Positions 17,487 through 27,095 of a stretch of 64,000 nucleotides of DNA are shown in pieces. This stretch comes from Pedobacter fastidiosus. Lineage in GTDB: Bacteria > Bacteroidota > Bacteroidia > Sphingobacteriales > Sphingobacteriaceae. Within the stretch, counting starts at the first letter, position 1. Every line of letters starts with the position of its first letter. The position numbers and the translations under genes are program-made. The stretch covers positions 1 through 64,000 of the forward strand of contig NZ_JACRYL010000014.1 of assembly GCF_014306625.1 (NCBI RefSeq). Direction: 5' to 3'. The notes under the pieces are model-generated. The model did not search any database. It was not told where the DNA came from and saw only the letters and a program-made list of their open reading frames with translations.

Positions 17487-18194
17487 TTAACCTTTTTCCT
17501 GACCATAATATGCCCCATCACCATGTTTACGCTCATAATGCTTTTCAATCAACGAATCTTTCAACTTCGGCGCCTGTGGGTTAATCTGCTGCGTTAAAAT
17601 AGCCATTTGTGCTACGGCTTCTAAAACTGCACTATTGTAAACGGCTTTCTCGGCTGTTTTTCCCCATGTAAAAGGAGCGTGGTTGCCCACCAAAATCATC
17701 TCGACTTCTTTATGGCTTAAGCATAAACTTGTAAAATGATTAATGATTTGAAAACCAGTTTCATATTCGTAATTGCCCTTAATCATTTCATCTTCCATTG
17801 GCGGTGCACACGGAATATCAACCGTTAAATGATCTGCATGTGTGGTGCCGAAAATGGGGATAGCCTTTTGTGCCTGTGCCCAAGCGGTAGCATAGGTAGA
17901 GTGGGTATGAACGATCCCATTTATATCTTCCCAGTTTTTATAAAGTACAGCGTGGGTTTGCGTATCAGATGAAGGACGTAAATCTCCTTCAACGGTATTG
18001 CCATCAAAATCAACCACAACCATTTTATCTGCGGACAATTCCTCATAAGGCACGCCACTTGGTTTTATTGCAAAAACCCGTTTTGCTCGATCAGCAGCGC
18101 TCACATTTCCAAAGGTAAACAGCACCAAATTCAGTTTTGGCAACTGCATATTTGCCTTGTATGCCTCTTCTTTTATATCTTGATAAATGCTCAT
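17487..18194 (-). CDS. araD: L-ribulose-5-phosphate 4-epimerase
   Basis: This 235-residue class II aldolase-like enzyme turns L-ribulose-5-phosphate into D-xylulose-5-phosphate for the pentose phosphate pathway. It shows LVLFTFGNVSAADR, the substrate-site SSDTQTHAVLY, the zinc-binding HTHSTYATAWAQ, and a later GNHAPFTWG. The start overlaps the araB stop by 4 bp (ATGA), so araB and araD are translationally coupled. The gene order araB-araD-araA on the minus strand makes a complete L-arabinose route from sugar to xylulose-5-phosphate. Confidence 0.96.
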   Translation of the reverse strand: MSIYQDIKEEAYKANMQLPKLNLVLFTFGNVSAADRAKRVFAIKPSGVPYEELSADKMVVVDFDGNTVEGDLRPSSDTQTHAVLYKNWEDINGIVHTHSTYATAWAQAQKAIPIFGTTHADHLTVDIPCAPPMEDEMIKGNYEYETGFQIINHFTSLCLSHKEVEMILVGNHAPFTWGKTAEKAVYNSAVLEAVAQMAILTQQINPQAPKLKDSLIEKHYERKHGDGAYYGQEKG

Positions 18195-19891
18195 GATAAA
18201 TAAGGTTTTACATCTTTTTTATTATATTTTTCTAAATACCTGCCCAAGCCTAAATATTGCTGATAATGCATTCTGTACATTTTTTGCTTTTTAACATTGG
18301 GTTGATATTCCTTTTCAAAGCCTGTTCCCATAGCTTCCATCGCAGCCTCTACATTTGGATAAATCCCCGCAACAACGGCCGCAAACATGGCAGCGCCTAG
18401 TGCACAAGTATGTTCGAAACGGTGAATTCTGATTGGCATTTCCAAAACATCTGCCATCATTTGCATAATATAAGGCGATTTTTTAGCCACGCCTCCAATC
18501 CCGATAATTCCTTTTACGGGCACACCTTGATCTTCAAACCGATCTACTATACTTTTTGCCCCAAAACAGGTTGCAGCTGCCAAAGCACGGAAAAATCTTG
18601 GTGCATCAGTACCCAACCCCAAACCCGTAATGGCACCTTTAAGTTCTTGATTTGCATCTGGTGTTCTTCTTCCGTTTAACCAATCTACTGCTAATTCCGC
18701 ATAATCTCCATCGCCTAAAGCTTCGGCTTGTTGGCTTAGCTTTGCAATTATTTTAGATTCCAGCTCATCTTTTAACGCCATGGCCATCGCCTCGGTTAAA
18801 AGTTCAGATTCGGTCAGTAAATGATTTAATGGCCAGCTAATTAGGTTTTTAAACCAGGCATAAACATCGCCAAAGGCCGATTGTCCAGCTTCTAATCCAG
18901 CCATTCCCGGAATTACCGAACCGTTTACCTGTCCGCATATTCCATTTACCAACTTCCCTTCAAGCGCCTCGTTTGGGGCAACTAAAATATCGCAAGTACT
19001 TGTACCCATCACTTTACTTAGGTAATAGGGTTCTATCTGACCGCCAACAGCACCCATATGTGCATCAAATGCGCCAACACCAATTACAACATCAGTGCTT
19101 AAACCCAGTTTTTCTGCCCACTCGGCACTTAATTTTCCAGCTTCAACATCAGATGTGTACGTATCGGTAAATAACTTTTCTCTAAAACCAGTAAGAATAG
19201 GATCGAGGCTACTGAAAAAATCTTCCGGTGATAAACCATTAAATTCCTCTGCCCATAATGCTTTATGCCCTGCTGCGCAACGGCTTCTTTTCATCTGTTT
19301 AATGTCGGTTTCCCCGCACAATAAAAACGGAATCCAATCGCAATGCTCTACCCAAGAACTTGCCTCATGTTTAACGGATTTATCTACACGTAAAATATGT
19401 AAAAGTTTAGCCCAAAACCATTCAGAAGAATAAATTCCACCTACATATTTTAAATAATTGGTTTTAAATTTGGTAGCATGTTCGTTAATTTCAGAAGCCT
19501 CTTTAACCGAAGTATGGTCTTTCCATAACACAAACATGGCATTCGGATTGTCTTCAAAGCCCGGCGTTAATGCTAAGGGTTTTCCGGTAGAATCTACTGC
19601 CACAGGACTAGAGCCCGTTGTATCTACAGAAATTCCCTTTACCAATGAAGCAATTTCTTGCCCCCCAGCTTTGGCCAAACAATCTTTTATGGTGTGCGCT
19701 AAACCTTCAATATAATCTAAAGGGTGTTGCCTAAACTGATTTTGAGAAGGAATACAATATAAACCTTTTTGCCATCGGGGATAAAGGAATACGGAAGAAG
19801 AAATTTCTTTTCCATTAGAAGTGTCAACGAGAACAGAACGAACAGAATCCGTTCCGTAATCTACGCCGATTACATATTTTGCAGTGCTCAT
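18191..19891 (-). CDS. araB: Ribulokinase
   Basis: This 566-residue FGGY-family sugar kinase phosphorylates L-ribulose with ATP. The N-terminal ATPase motif is GVDYGTDSVRSVLVD (about 9-23). Later marks include DTTGSSPVAVDSTGKPLALT, GAFDAHMGAVGG with the catalytic Asp, the KVMGTSTCDILVAP nucleotide-binding region, and GIIGIGGVAKKSPY. It is the promoter-proximal gene of the arabinose operon and is divergent from the hybrid kinase gene across a 290-bp gap. No regulator gene lies beside it, and I could not identify an operator in the gap. Confidence 0.96.
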   Translation of the reverse strand: MSTAKYVIGVDYGTDSVRSVLVDTSNGKEISSSVFLYPRWQKGLYCIPSQNQFRQHPLDYIEGLAHTIKDCLAKAGGQEIASLVKGISVDTTGSSPVAVDSTGKPLALTPGFEDNPNAMFVLWKDHTSVKEASEINEHATKFKTNYLKYVGGIYSSEWFWAKLLHILRVDKSVKHEASSWVEHCDWIPFLLCGETDIKQMKRSRCAAGHKALWAEEFNGLSPEDFFSSLDPILTGFREKLFTDTYTSDVEAGKLSAEWAEKLGLSTDVVIGVGAFDAHMGAVGGQIEPYYLSKVMGTSTCDILVAPNEALEGKLVNGICGQVNGSVIPGMAGLEAGQSAFGDVYAWFKNLISWPLNHLLTESELLTEAMAMALKDELESKIIAKLSQQAEALGDGDYAELAVDWLNGRRTPDANQELKGAITGLGLGTDAPRFFRALAAATCFGAKSIVDRFEDQGVPVKGIIGIGGVAKKSPYIMQMMADVLEMPIRIHRFEHTCALGAAMFAAVVAGIYPNVEAAMEAMGTGFEKEYQPNVKKQKMYRMHYQQYLGLGRYLEKYNKKDVKPYLS

Positions 19892-20181
19892 AATCCTAAA
19901 TAAATGTCTAATTAACGTTTATTTATTCAGAATCGGAAATTTTTAATTTTTTTCTGTGCTCAATGGCGTATTTATACGTTGTAAGCCTATTGTAACAGCT
20001 TTGATATTATTCAAAATGTATTTGTTATTAAAAAGTTATTTTCTATAATTGTCAATCATCACCTATTTTATTTATTGAGTAAAGAAACAATTGAAAAGAT
20101 TTGTTAAAGTTTTTTCAGTTTCTGATAAGCATTTTAAAATGTAAGGAGATTGAACTGGTGTAGAAGTTTATTGGTGCTTAT

Positions 20182-22533
20182 TTGAAAAATTTATCCTTAT
20201 CTATTTTATTAATCTTCTGTTTACTATCGGCTAGAGCTCAATATACGTTTGAGAAAGATAACCTGCCGGAAGAAATTTCCATACTCAAATATTCGGCTTT
20301 GGCCAATGTGGGTTTGCATGATTATTCCATTCAACAGATTAAAGACAACCAAGTAAATTTAAAGTTTGTTCCGCTCAAAGGTAAGTTTGGCAATCTGGGC
20401 TTTACGCATTACACGTATTGGTTAAAATTCGAACTTAAAAATAGCTTAAAAGTCCCACTGCTGTATTATGCACAAACCGCCGAACCCATAACAGATAATG
20501 TTAATTTATATCTCATTAATGCTGCTGGTAAAATAGAAACTCAACAAAGTGGCGATAATCTGGAGTTCTCTAAAAGAAGCGTAGATTTTAGGAAAACATT
20601 TTTTAGAATAGAGCTTGCCCCCGGCGAAAGCAAACAGGCATATATCGAAATAAAAAATGATGGGGAGAAAAACACACTTCCATTAGTTTTAATTAGTCAG
20701 CAACGGCTCTTGGAAATTACCTATCATGATCAATTGGTAATGGGGATTTTTTATGGAATTCTGATCGTTATCGCAATCACTTACTTCTTTTTCTACTTTG
20801 CCCTCAACGAACTTTCCTTTTTATATTATTCGGTTTATGTAACCTTGGTAGGCGTTTGTCAGTTTGCTTTGGATGGATTTTATCACCAGTACATCAATAC
20901 CAGTAATTCTTGGTTCAGCCTCCACGCCGTAATCATTTCCGCCATATTTAGTTGTTATTTCTTCGGTAAATACAGTGAGATGATTTTGGAAATTAAAGAT
21001 AAAAACCCCTTTATCCATAAGTTTTTCCGCCCACTCTATATTCTTTTGGGTTTCGTTTTGCTCGGTATTTTATTTGTTCCACCTTTCCTAAAATATTCTT
21101 ATCCACTTATTAATTTGCTCACTTTAGTTGGAATTCTATTTATTTTTGTAACCATAGCAACTATGGTCGTCCGGAAGCAAAAGATAGATCAATTTTACTC
21201 TTACGGAATATTTATCCTTTTCGTTTGCATTATTCTGGCCATCCTAATGAATTTTGGAGTTGTACCAGAAAGTTTTTCAACAGATAACATTACCAAGCCC
21301 GGGATTGGCTTAGAAATCATTGCCCTTTCACTTTCGATGGCAAATCGCATTCTATTACTGAAAACCAAGCAGGAAGAATTACAAGCCATCGCCCTTCAGA
21401 AATCAGAAGAAATGAATGATATTAAGTCTTACTTTTTATCAAACATGAGTCATGAGCTGAGAACACCGCTTAACGCAATTTTAGGTTTAGCGAGCATGAT
21501 GGAAAACGAAAGCAACGATCCTAAAGTAAGAGCAAACTGTGAGGTAATCCGATATGCCTCTCATGGGTTAATTTCTTCGGTAAATGATATTTTAGATTTC
21601 TCCAAAATTGAAAAAGGAGAATTAGAACTGGAGCATTCGGAATTTAGACCGACCGAAGTTTTCGAAAAACTCAAGGCAAGCCTCAGCAAACAAATAGAAG
21701 ATAAGGGCTTGGTGTTTGAATATTATAATGCAATTGGTGCAAATACGGCGGTTATTGGCGATCCTGTACGTTTAGAACAGCTCATTTACAATATCCTCGG
21801 TAATGCAATTAAATTCACATCAAAAGGCAAGATAAGTTTCGAAACTAAATCCAAGTTTCAAAATGAAATGCTTACTTTAAGCATCATAATTACAGATACC
21901 GGAGTGGGGATTCCAAAACAAAAGTTAGATTCTGTCTTCGAACTTTTTAATCAAACCACTTTAGATAACAAACGTAAATTTGGCGGTTTTGGCATTGGCC
22001 TAAGCATCGTCAAAGCCTTGGTTGATCTTCATCATGGCAAAATTAAATTGAAAAGTGCTGTTAACGAAGGAACCACCTGCGAAATTTTGCTCGATTATCA
22101 GGTTGTGCCAGATTTACCCGTTATATCATTTGTAGCATCGGAGCAGAATAATTTAAGTGGCAAGCACATTTTAATTGTAGAAGATAATCCAATGAACCAA
22201 ATGGTAATCGAAATGATGCTGCAGGATTGGGAAGAAACCACCGTTAGCATTGCCAATGATGGTGCCGAATGTTTGGAAATGATGAGGAAATCCTCAGTTG
22301 ATTTAATTCTTATGGATTTACAAATGCCTGTTATGGATGGCTATGAAGCCATTTCCGCAATAAGAACCGGGCAAGTTGGTGTCGATTACACCGAAGTGCC
22401 TATCATTGTGGTTACCGCCGACATTACCAAAACCACAAAAGATCGAATTTTCGATTTAGGTGCGAATGACTATATGAACAAACCCGTTGATCAAGAAACT
22501 TTATACGGAAAAATCACTTCCATTTTCGGCTAA
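20182..22533 (+). CDS. 7TM-DISM hybrid sensor histidine kinase with receiver domain
   Basis: This is a 783-residue inner-membrane hybrid kinase. In order it has a signal peptide (1-20), a periplasmic 7TMR-DISMED2-type beta domain (about 25-175), seven membrane helices (about 185-395), HisKA with MSHELRTPLN (His424), HATPase with TDTGVGIP and GGFGIGLSIV (about 525-640), and a C-terminal receiver (662-783) with phospho-acceptor Asp712 in LILMDLQMP. The extracellular DISMED2 fold is often carbohydrate-binding; here the ligand is unknown. The start is TTG at 20182 and gives a good signal peptide. A lone receiver gene follows 46 bp later, so this may be a phosphorelay. Confidence 0.93.
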   Translation: MKNLSLSILLIFCLLSARAQYTFEKDNLPEEISILKYSALANVGLHDYSIQQIKDNQVNLKFVPLKGKFGNLGFTHYTYWLKFELKNSLKVPLLYYAQTAEPITDNVNLYLINAAGKIETQQSGDNLEFSKRSVDFRKTFFRIELAPGESKQAYIEIKNDGEKNTLPLVLISQQRLLEITYHDQLVMGIFYGILIVIAITYFFFYFALNELSFLYYSVYVTLVGVCQFALDGFYHQYINTSNSWFSLHAVIISAIFSCYFFGKYSEMILEIKDKNPFIHKFFRPLYILLGFVLLGILFVPPFLKYSYPLINLLTLVGILFIFVTIATMVVRKQKIDQFYSYGIFILFVCIILAILMNFGVVPESFSTDNITKPGIGLEIIALSLSMANRILLLKTKQEELQAIALQKSEEMNDIKSYFLSNMSHELRTPLNAILGLASMMENESNDPKVRANCEVIRYASHGLISSVNDILDFSKIEKGELELEHSEFRPTEVFEKLKASLSKQIEDKGLVFEYYNAIGANTAVIGDPVRLEQLIYNILGNAIKFTSKGKISFETKSKFQNEMLTLSIIITDTGVGIPKQKLDSVFELFNQTTLDNKRKFGGFGIGLSIVKALVDLHHGKIKLKSAVNEGTTCEILLDYQVVPDLPVISFVASEQNNLSGKHILIVEDNPMNQMVIEMMLQDWEETTVSIANDGAECLEMMRKSSVDLILMDLQMPVMDGYEAISAIRTGQVGVDYTEVPIIVVTADITKTTKDRIFDLGANDYMNKPVDQETLYGKITSIFG

Positions 22534-22606
22534 TCTCACTTCAACTTTTTGATTTATAGCGCATTTTAACTAATATTGGGTGTTGGCAATAGAAATCCAA
22601 TCCTTG

Positions 22607-22963
22607 ATGAAAAGAATTCTAGTTATTGATGATGATAAACAAGTTCAAACGTTAATTCCAATTATTTTTGAACAGGAAAACTACCACATCAAAGGCACTT
22701 TGCATATTGGTAATTTAGAAGATCTTCTATCAGATTATAAGCCAGATCTAATTATTTTGGATGTAATGCTGGGCGATGTAGATGGAAGATACATCTGTAA
22801 TTTCTTGAAAGAAAAGGCGCTGTTTAAATCTATCCCGATAATTTTAGTTTCTGGAGCCATTACAAATAAAGAATCCTTAGGTTGTTCCCCAGATGCTTTT
22901 CTAAAAAAACCTTTTGATATTGATGAGTTAATTCAGAAAGTAGATGATTTAGTTCACGCTTAA
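22607..22963 (+). CDS. Single-domain response regulator
   Basis: This protein of about 118 residues consists only of a receiver domain: KRILVIDDDKQ acidic pocket, phospho-acceptor in LIILDVMLGDVDG, Ser/Thr position in IILVSGAI, and the conserved Lys in FLKKPFD. No DNA-binding output domain is present, so it probably acts by protein contact or passes phosphate on, like CheY or Spo0F. I prefer the ATG at 22607 to the in-frame GTG at 22580, because the receiver fold begins directly after it. It is likely the partner of the hybrid kinase upstream. Confidence 0.9.
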   Translation: MKRILVIDDDKQVQTLIPIIFEQENYHIKGTLHIGNLEDLLSDYKPDLIILDVMLGDVDGRYICNFLKEKALFKSIPIILVSGAITNKESLGCSPDAFLKKPFDIDELIQKVDDLVHA

Positions 22964-23052
22964 AAATTCTGTTTTATTTTTTTTCGATGCGTAATTTTAT
23001 ACATTCTTAACGGCCTGCCGAAGAATTTTTTATAAAAATCTAAATTACAATA

Positions 23053-24345
23053 ATGACTCTATCTACAACCTCTAATCAACGTTGGAGTTTCGGCAAGCGC
23101 CTTCGGGTTTTAATGTCTGTTTACTTCGTTTTTCTTTTTCTTGATTTTACCAGTGAGGACGAGCTTTTTCCTCATTTTGTTTATGTAGCCATGAAGTTTT
23201 ATACCAATTTTTGGAATTGGTTAGTGCCTTGGACGGGCAGAAATATTCTTCACTTATCATACCCAACTACAGTAACCCCAAATGGGAGCGGAGATACGAC
23301 TTATAACTACGTAATGCAATTGCTTTGGATTGTTTTTACTGTTATTATTGCTGTGATTTGGGCTGTTGCAGATCGTAGAAGGCCTAATTACGAAAAGTTT
23401 TATTATTGGGCAATAATATGTGTACGGTATTTTCTTGCTTACATGCTTTTTGTTTATGGCTTTGTAAAAGTGATTAAACTTCAATTTCCATTTCCAGATT
23501 TAATTCGCCTAACCGAACCTTACGGAGAATCTTCTCCAATGGGTTTAGCTTGGACTTTTGTTGGTTACTCTGCCGGGTATAACATTTTTATTGGCGGTGC
23601 AGAAGTTGTAGCCGGGATTTTACTATTCTTTAAAAGAACAACGCTTTTGGGCTCGCTAATTGCAATGACCGTAATGTGCAATGTTGTGGCCATGAATTTT
23701 GCTTATGATATTCCTGTAAAAATCTTCTCCTTAAATCTCCTTTTTATGGCCTGTTGGATAGCCTGGATTGATAAAGATCGATTGGTTTCTTTTTTTATTC
23801 TGCATAATGCCTTGACAGAAAATCCAAAACAACCAATTTTTAAAACTAAATGGAAAAGGGTTATCCAGCTTTCAATGAAAACTATCGTGATCCTTTTTGC
23901 CTTTTATGCAACCCTTTGGAGCAATTTAAACATGGCCAAAAAATATGGTGATGCCGTGAAAAAACCTCCTCTTTATGGTATTTATGATATTAAAACCTTT
24001 ACCAAAAACAATAATATCATAGCACCTTTAACCACCGATAGCGCAAGATGGAAACGAATTATTATTAATTATCCAGGCTATGTTCGAATTACCAACATGA
24101 CAGACAGTTCCATTTGGATGAAGTTAAAGGTAGATGAATTAAGGCAAACCCTTCATTTTACATCTAATAAGGATAGCACCGATGCTTTCGTTTTAAAATA
24201 TAAAAGAGATCATAAAATGCTCTATCTTACAGGTAGAATGCGAGGCGATTCGGTCAAAATTCAAACCTTAATATTCGATCATAAAAAATTTCCTTTGGTA
24301 AGTAGAGGCTTCCATTGGATTAACGAATACCCCAATAATAGATAA
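23053..24345 (+). CDS. DoxX-like membrane protein
   Basis: This 430-residue integral membrane protein has about eight hydrophobic segments in the first 290 residues, including YFLAYMLFVYGFVKVIKLQF and a Gly-rich helix around FIGGAEVVAGILLFF, which match the DoxX-like family pattern. A soluble C-terminal part (about 300-430) is rich in beta-forming residues and probably faces the periplasm. The biochemical role of this family is poorly defined. It stands alone between the regulator and the GH92 gene. Confidence 0.7.
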   Translation: MTLSTTSNQRWSFGKRLRVLMSVYFVFLFLDFTSEDELFPHFVYVAMKFYTNFWNWLVPWTGRNILHLSYPTTVTPNGSGDTTYNYVMQLLWIVFTVIIAVIWAVADRRRPNYEKFYYWAIICVRYFLAYMLFVYGFVKVIKLQFPFPDLIRLTEPYGESSPMGLAWTFVGYSAGYNIFIGGAEVVAGILLFFKRTTLLGSLIAMTVMCNVVAMNFAYDIPVKIFSLNLLFMACWIAWIDKDRLVSFFILHNALTENPKQPIFKTKWKRVIQLSMKTIVILFAFYATLWSNLNMAKKYGDAVKKPPLYGIYDIKTFTKNNNIIAPLTTDSARWKRIIINYPGYVRITNMTDSSIWMKLKVDELRQTLHFTSNKDSTDAFVLKYKRDHKMLYLTGRMRGDSVKIQTLIFDHKKFPLVSRGFHWINEYPNNR

Positions 24346-24452
24346 TCATTTCCAGCAAATTAATTTCCAGTTAAATCCCTAATTACAGTATACTCCGAAG
24401 TTGATTTAGAGTAACGTTTGTGTTAGTTTCTTTTCTGATTTGGTGTAATTTA

Positions 24453-24460
24453 TATATTTG
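24453..24460 (+). promoter_or_regulatory. Bacteroidota -7 promoter element before GH92 gene
   Basis: TATATTTG is an exact match to the TAnnTTTG consensus of the Bacteroidota primary sigma factor, 29 bp upstream of the GH92 start codon. No TTTG -33 box is seen at the usual 19-21 bp spacing, so the assignment rests on the -7 match alone. Confidence 0.45.
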
Positions 24461-24489
24461 CGTACACACTAAATCGATTTACAAGAATC

Positions 24490-26643
24490 ATGAGAAACCT
24501 AACCAAACTCATTTTTAATTTTGTATTGATTATTCTCCTTGCTAGTCAAGTGAGCAAAAGTCAGACAAAAACCAACCTAACAAAATACGTTAACACCTTC
24601 GTAGGAACCGCACCTTTAACCGACCCCAAAATACTGGGGTATGAATTGCCAAAAGGCTGGAGATCTTGGGCCGGACTTACTTTTCCGGGCAGTTCTTTGC
24701 CAAACGCCATGGTGCAGTTAAGTCCAATAACCGAATACGGATCGGGTGCTGGCTATGAATATGAGGATGATGTAATTTATGGCTTTGCTCATACCAATAA
24801 GGGCCACTGGAACCTCTGCAATATTCCAATTTTACCGCTTTCAAATCCAGGAGAAAAATTTGGTTCAAAGTTTTCACATAAAAATGAAAGTTCAGCACCA
24901 GGTTTTTATCAAGTTTATTTAGAAGATTATAAAGTAAATGTAAGCTTAACCTCAACTCTAAGATGTGGATACCACAAATATGAATTTAAGAACAATACCG
25001 ATAAGCAAATCCTATTTGATATGGGCAAAGCCAACAGTAGAGTTTCCACTTGGAATATAGAACAGGTAGGGAAGTCGGCCGTTCAAGGTTTTCAGGGTGG
25101 CGAAAATATTTATTTTTATGCAACAGTAAATGGCACTATAGATAAACTGGATCAGGTTGATGTAGGTAAACGTACAGGTTATGCAATTATACATTTAGCC
25201 AACGGAAGTACAACTCCGGTAGAACTTAAAATTGGTTTATCCTTCGTAAGTGTTCAAAACGCAAAGGAAAATTTAGAAAAGGAAATTGGGAATAAAACCT
25301 TTACTGAAATTAGGAATGAAGCAACTGCGAAGTGGGAAAATTTACTTTCTAATATCCAAGTTAAGGGCGGTACGGAAAAGCAAAAGGTAATGTTGTATTC
25401 TTGCCTGTACAGATCTTTTCTTTGGCCAGCTTTACGCAGTGATGTAAATGGAGAATTTAAAGATGCAAAGCATAATGTAGTAAAAGCAGATTTTAATTAT
25501 TACACCGAACCCTCTCTTTGGGATACTTATCGCAATAAGGATGTTTTACTCGGTTTAATTACGCCAAATGTTACTTTAGATGTAATTAAATCGATGAAGG
25601 ATGTTGGCGATAAAACGGGCTTTATTCCAACATTTTTCCATGGAGATCATGGCGCATCATCAATTGCTGGGGCATATTTGCGGGGCATTGATAATTTTGA
25701 TATTAAAGGCACTTATCAGCTTTTATTGAGAAATGCAAATGTATCTGGCGGAGCTCGTCCATTCATCTCAGAGTACATCGCTAAGGGTTATATTTCAGAT
25801 CCAGATGTACAAAATCCTCATGTAGAAACTAAGGCAAAAGCGGGTGTATCTAAAACGCTAGAATATTCTTATGATGATTATTCTCTTGCGCAAATTGCTA
25901 AAAAGCTTGGCGATACTGCCAATTATAGAATCTTAATGGCGAGATCGAAAAACTATAAAAATATGTTCGATCCTTCAACCCGTTTTATGCGTGGAAGATT
26001 GGAAAATGGCGATTGGATTAAACCTTTCAATCCGCAATATCCATATTACGAATATATGTATCGTGAAGCAAACGCTTGGCAAGTGTCTTTTTATGCACCA
26101 CATGATATGAAAGGATTAATCGAATTATATGGAGGCCCGAAAGGATTTGAATCTAAATTGGATTCGTTATTTACGCTTCCTTGGAATCCAAAATATATCG
26201 CCAGAAACGTAGAAACCATGATCGGTCAATACTGCCAAGGCAACCAACCCGATCATGAAGCGCCTTTTGCCTATACCTTTATCGGAAAGCCAGAGAAATC
26301 ACAAAAAATATTAGATTATATTTTGAACAATTTATACGGAATAGGTAAGGAGGGTTTGGCTTTATCTGGAATGGATGATGCTGGTGAAATGTCTTCCTGG
26401 TATGTTTTCAGTGCATTGGGTTTATATCCTTTTTCGGCTACCGATCCTGAATATATCGTTACTGCACCACTTTTTGATGAAGTGAAATGGAAAACCAGCT
26501 CAGGTAAATTATTAACCATTTCTAAACCCGGTAAGGGGAGAGGGATTACTTCTATCAAAGTTGATGGAAAAGTAAATCAAGGCTATTTCGTGCCCAACGA
26601 TTTATTTATAAACGGAGGAAAAATCGAAGTGATTACAAAGTAA
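24490..26643 (+). CDS. GH92 alpha-mannosidase family protein, secreted
   Basis: This 717-residue secreted glycoside hydrolase family 92 enzyme is a calcium-dependent exo-acting alpha-mannosidase type. The signal peptide is about residues 1-24. The N-terminal beta-sandwich contains KYVNTFVGTAPLTDP, GLTFPGSSLPNAMVQLSP and GYEYEDDVIYGFAHTNKGHW. The catalytic (alpha/alpha)6 domain contains YREANAWQVSFYAPHD, GNQPDHEAPFAYTF and SGMDDAGEMSSWYVFSALG, regions that hold the family's acidic catalytic and calcium-binding residues. It is monocistronic, with a consensus -7 box upstream and a strong terminator downstream. The exact linkage is not predictable. Confidence 0.94.
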   Translation: MRNLTKLIFNFVLIILLASQVSKSQTKTNLTKYVNTFVGTAPLTDPKILGYELPKGWRSWAGLTFPGSSLPNAMVQLSPITEYGSGAGYEYEDDVIYGFAHTNKGHWNLCNIPILPLSNPGEKFGSKFSHKNESSAPGFYQVYLEDYKVNVSLTSTLRCGYHKYEFKNNTDKQILFDMGKANSRVSTWNIEQVGKSAVQGFQGGENIYFYATVNGTIDKLDQVDVGKRTGYAIIHLANGSTTPVELKIGLSFVSVQNAKENLEKEIGNKTFTEIRNEATAKWENLLSNIQVKGGTEKQKVMLYSCLYRSFLWPALRSDVNGEFKDAKHNVVKADFNYYTEPSLWDTYRNKDVLLGLITPNVTLDVIKSMKDVGDKTGFIPTFFHGDHGASSIAGAYLRGIDNFDIKGTYQLLLRNANVSGGARPFISEYIAKGYISDPDVQNPHVETKAKAGVSKTLEYSYDDYSLAQIAKKLGDTANYRILMARSKNYKNMFDPSTRFMRGRLENGDWIKPFNPQYPYYEYMYREANAWQVSFYAPHDMKGLIELYGGPKGFESKLDSLFTLPWNPKYIARNVETMIGQYCQGNQPDHEAPFAYTFIGKPEKSQKILDYILNNLYGIGKEGLALSGMDDAGEMSSWYVFSALGLYPFSATDPEYIVTAPLFDEVKWKTSSGKLLTISKPGKGRGITSIKVDGKVNQGYFVPNDLFINGGKIEVITK

Positions 26644-26663
26644 ATGACAATGTAATGCTATAT

Positions 26664-26694
26664 ACCTTCAAGTTATGCTTGAAGGTTTTTTTTT
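26664..26694 (+). terminator. Intrinsic terminator after GH92 gene
   Basis: ACCTTCAAG (26664-26672) and CTTGAAGGT (26678-26686) form a perfect 9-bp stem with loop TTATG, followed by a run of T. It starts 20 bp after the GH92 stop. Confidence 0.92.
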
Positions 26695-26750
26695 GACTGG
26701 AATTTTAAATTGTTAATCCTTGTTGACTAAATTCTCAATGAGAATATAAA

Positions 26751-26758
26751 TATATTTG
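26751..26758 (+). promoter_or_regulatory. Bacteroidota -7 promoter element before KOW gene
   Basis: TATATTTG matches the TAnnTTTG consensus exactly and ends 20 bp before the start of the small KOW protein. The TTG-containing candidates for a -33 box (around 26720-26725) are slightly too far upstream. Confidence 0.45.
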
Positions 26759-26778
26759 TAGTTACTAATCTCATTAAA

Positions 26779-26982
26779 ATGGCTACAAATATAACTACAA
26801 CATTAAAAAACGGCGACAGTTGCAAGGTAATTGGTGGTACACATATTGGCAAGGCTGGAATGGTTCGAGATCTTAATACCAGTAAAACAGGCCATATTAC
26901 CATTACGGTAGAACAAGCAGATGGTGTTAAATTTAAAACGCTTGGAAAGAATGTTGTCGTTTTGAATGACCAAAAGAGATAG
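26779..26982 (+). CDS. Small KOW-domain protein
   Basis: This 67-residue protein is essentially a single KOW motif (GDSCKVIGGTHIGKAGMVRD), the SH3-like fold found in ribosomal protein L24 and NusG. It lacks the rest of either protein, so it is not rplX or nusG. Small stand-alone KOW proteins of this kind are frequent in Bacteroidota and are presumed to bind RNA or protein. The gene is monocistronic with its own -7 box and sits between two well-defined transcription units. Confidence 0.8.
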   Translation: MATNITTTLKNGDSCKVIGGTHIGKAGMVRDLNTSKTGHITITVEQADGVKFKTLGKNVVVLNDQKR

Positions 26983-27057
26983 GTTGAGCCATCAAAATTG
27001 TTTGAATTTTGTAAGCAATAATTTGAATTGCGTAATATTTCTTTAACAATTCGCGAT

Positions 27058-27065
27058 TATATTTG
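27058..27065 (+). promoter_or_regulatory. Bacteroidota -7 promoter element before alcohol dehydrogenase
   Basis: TATATTTG matches the TAnnTTTG consensus and lies 30 bp upstream of the dehydrogenase ATG. TTTG words occur at 27001 and 27022 but at non-ideal spacing. Confidence 0.45.
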
Positions 27066-27095
27066 TTGAGATATAATTAACTAAAATTTATAAAA

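Noticed and set aside
18410..19715. Several plus-strand frames of 65-112 residues
   Set aside because: They are antisense shadows of the well-conserved araB gene.
26779..26982. Ribosomal protein L24 (rplX)
   Set aside because: Only the KOW motif is shared; it is too short and is not in a ribosomal protein operon.
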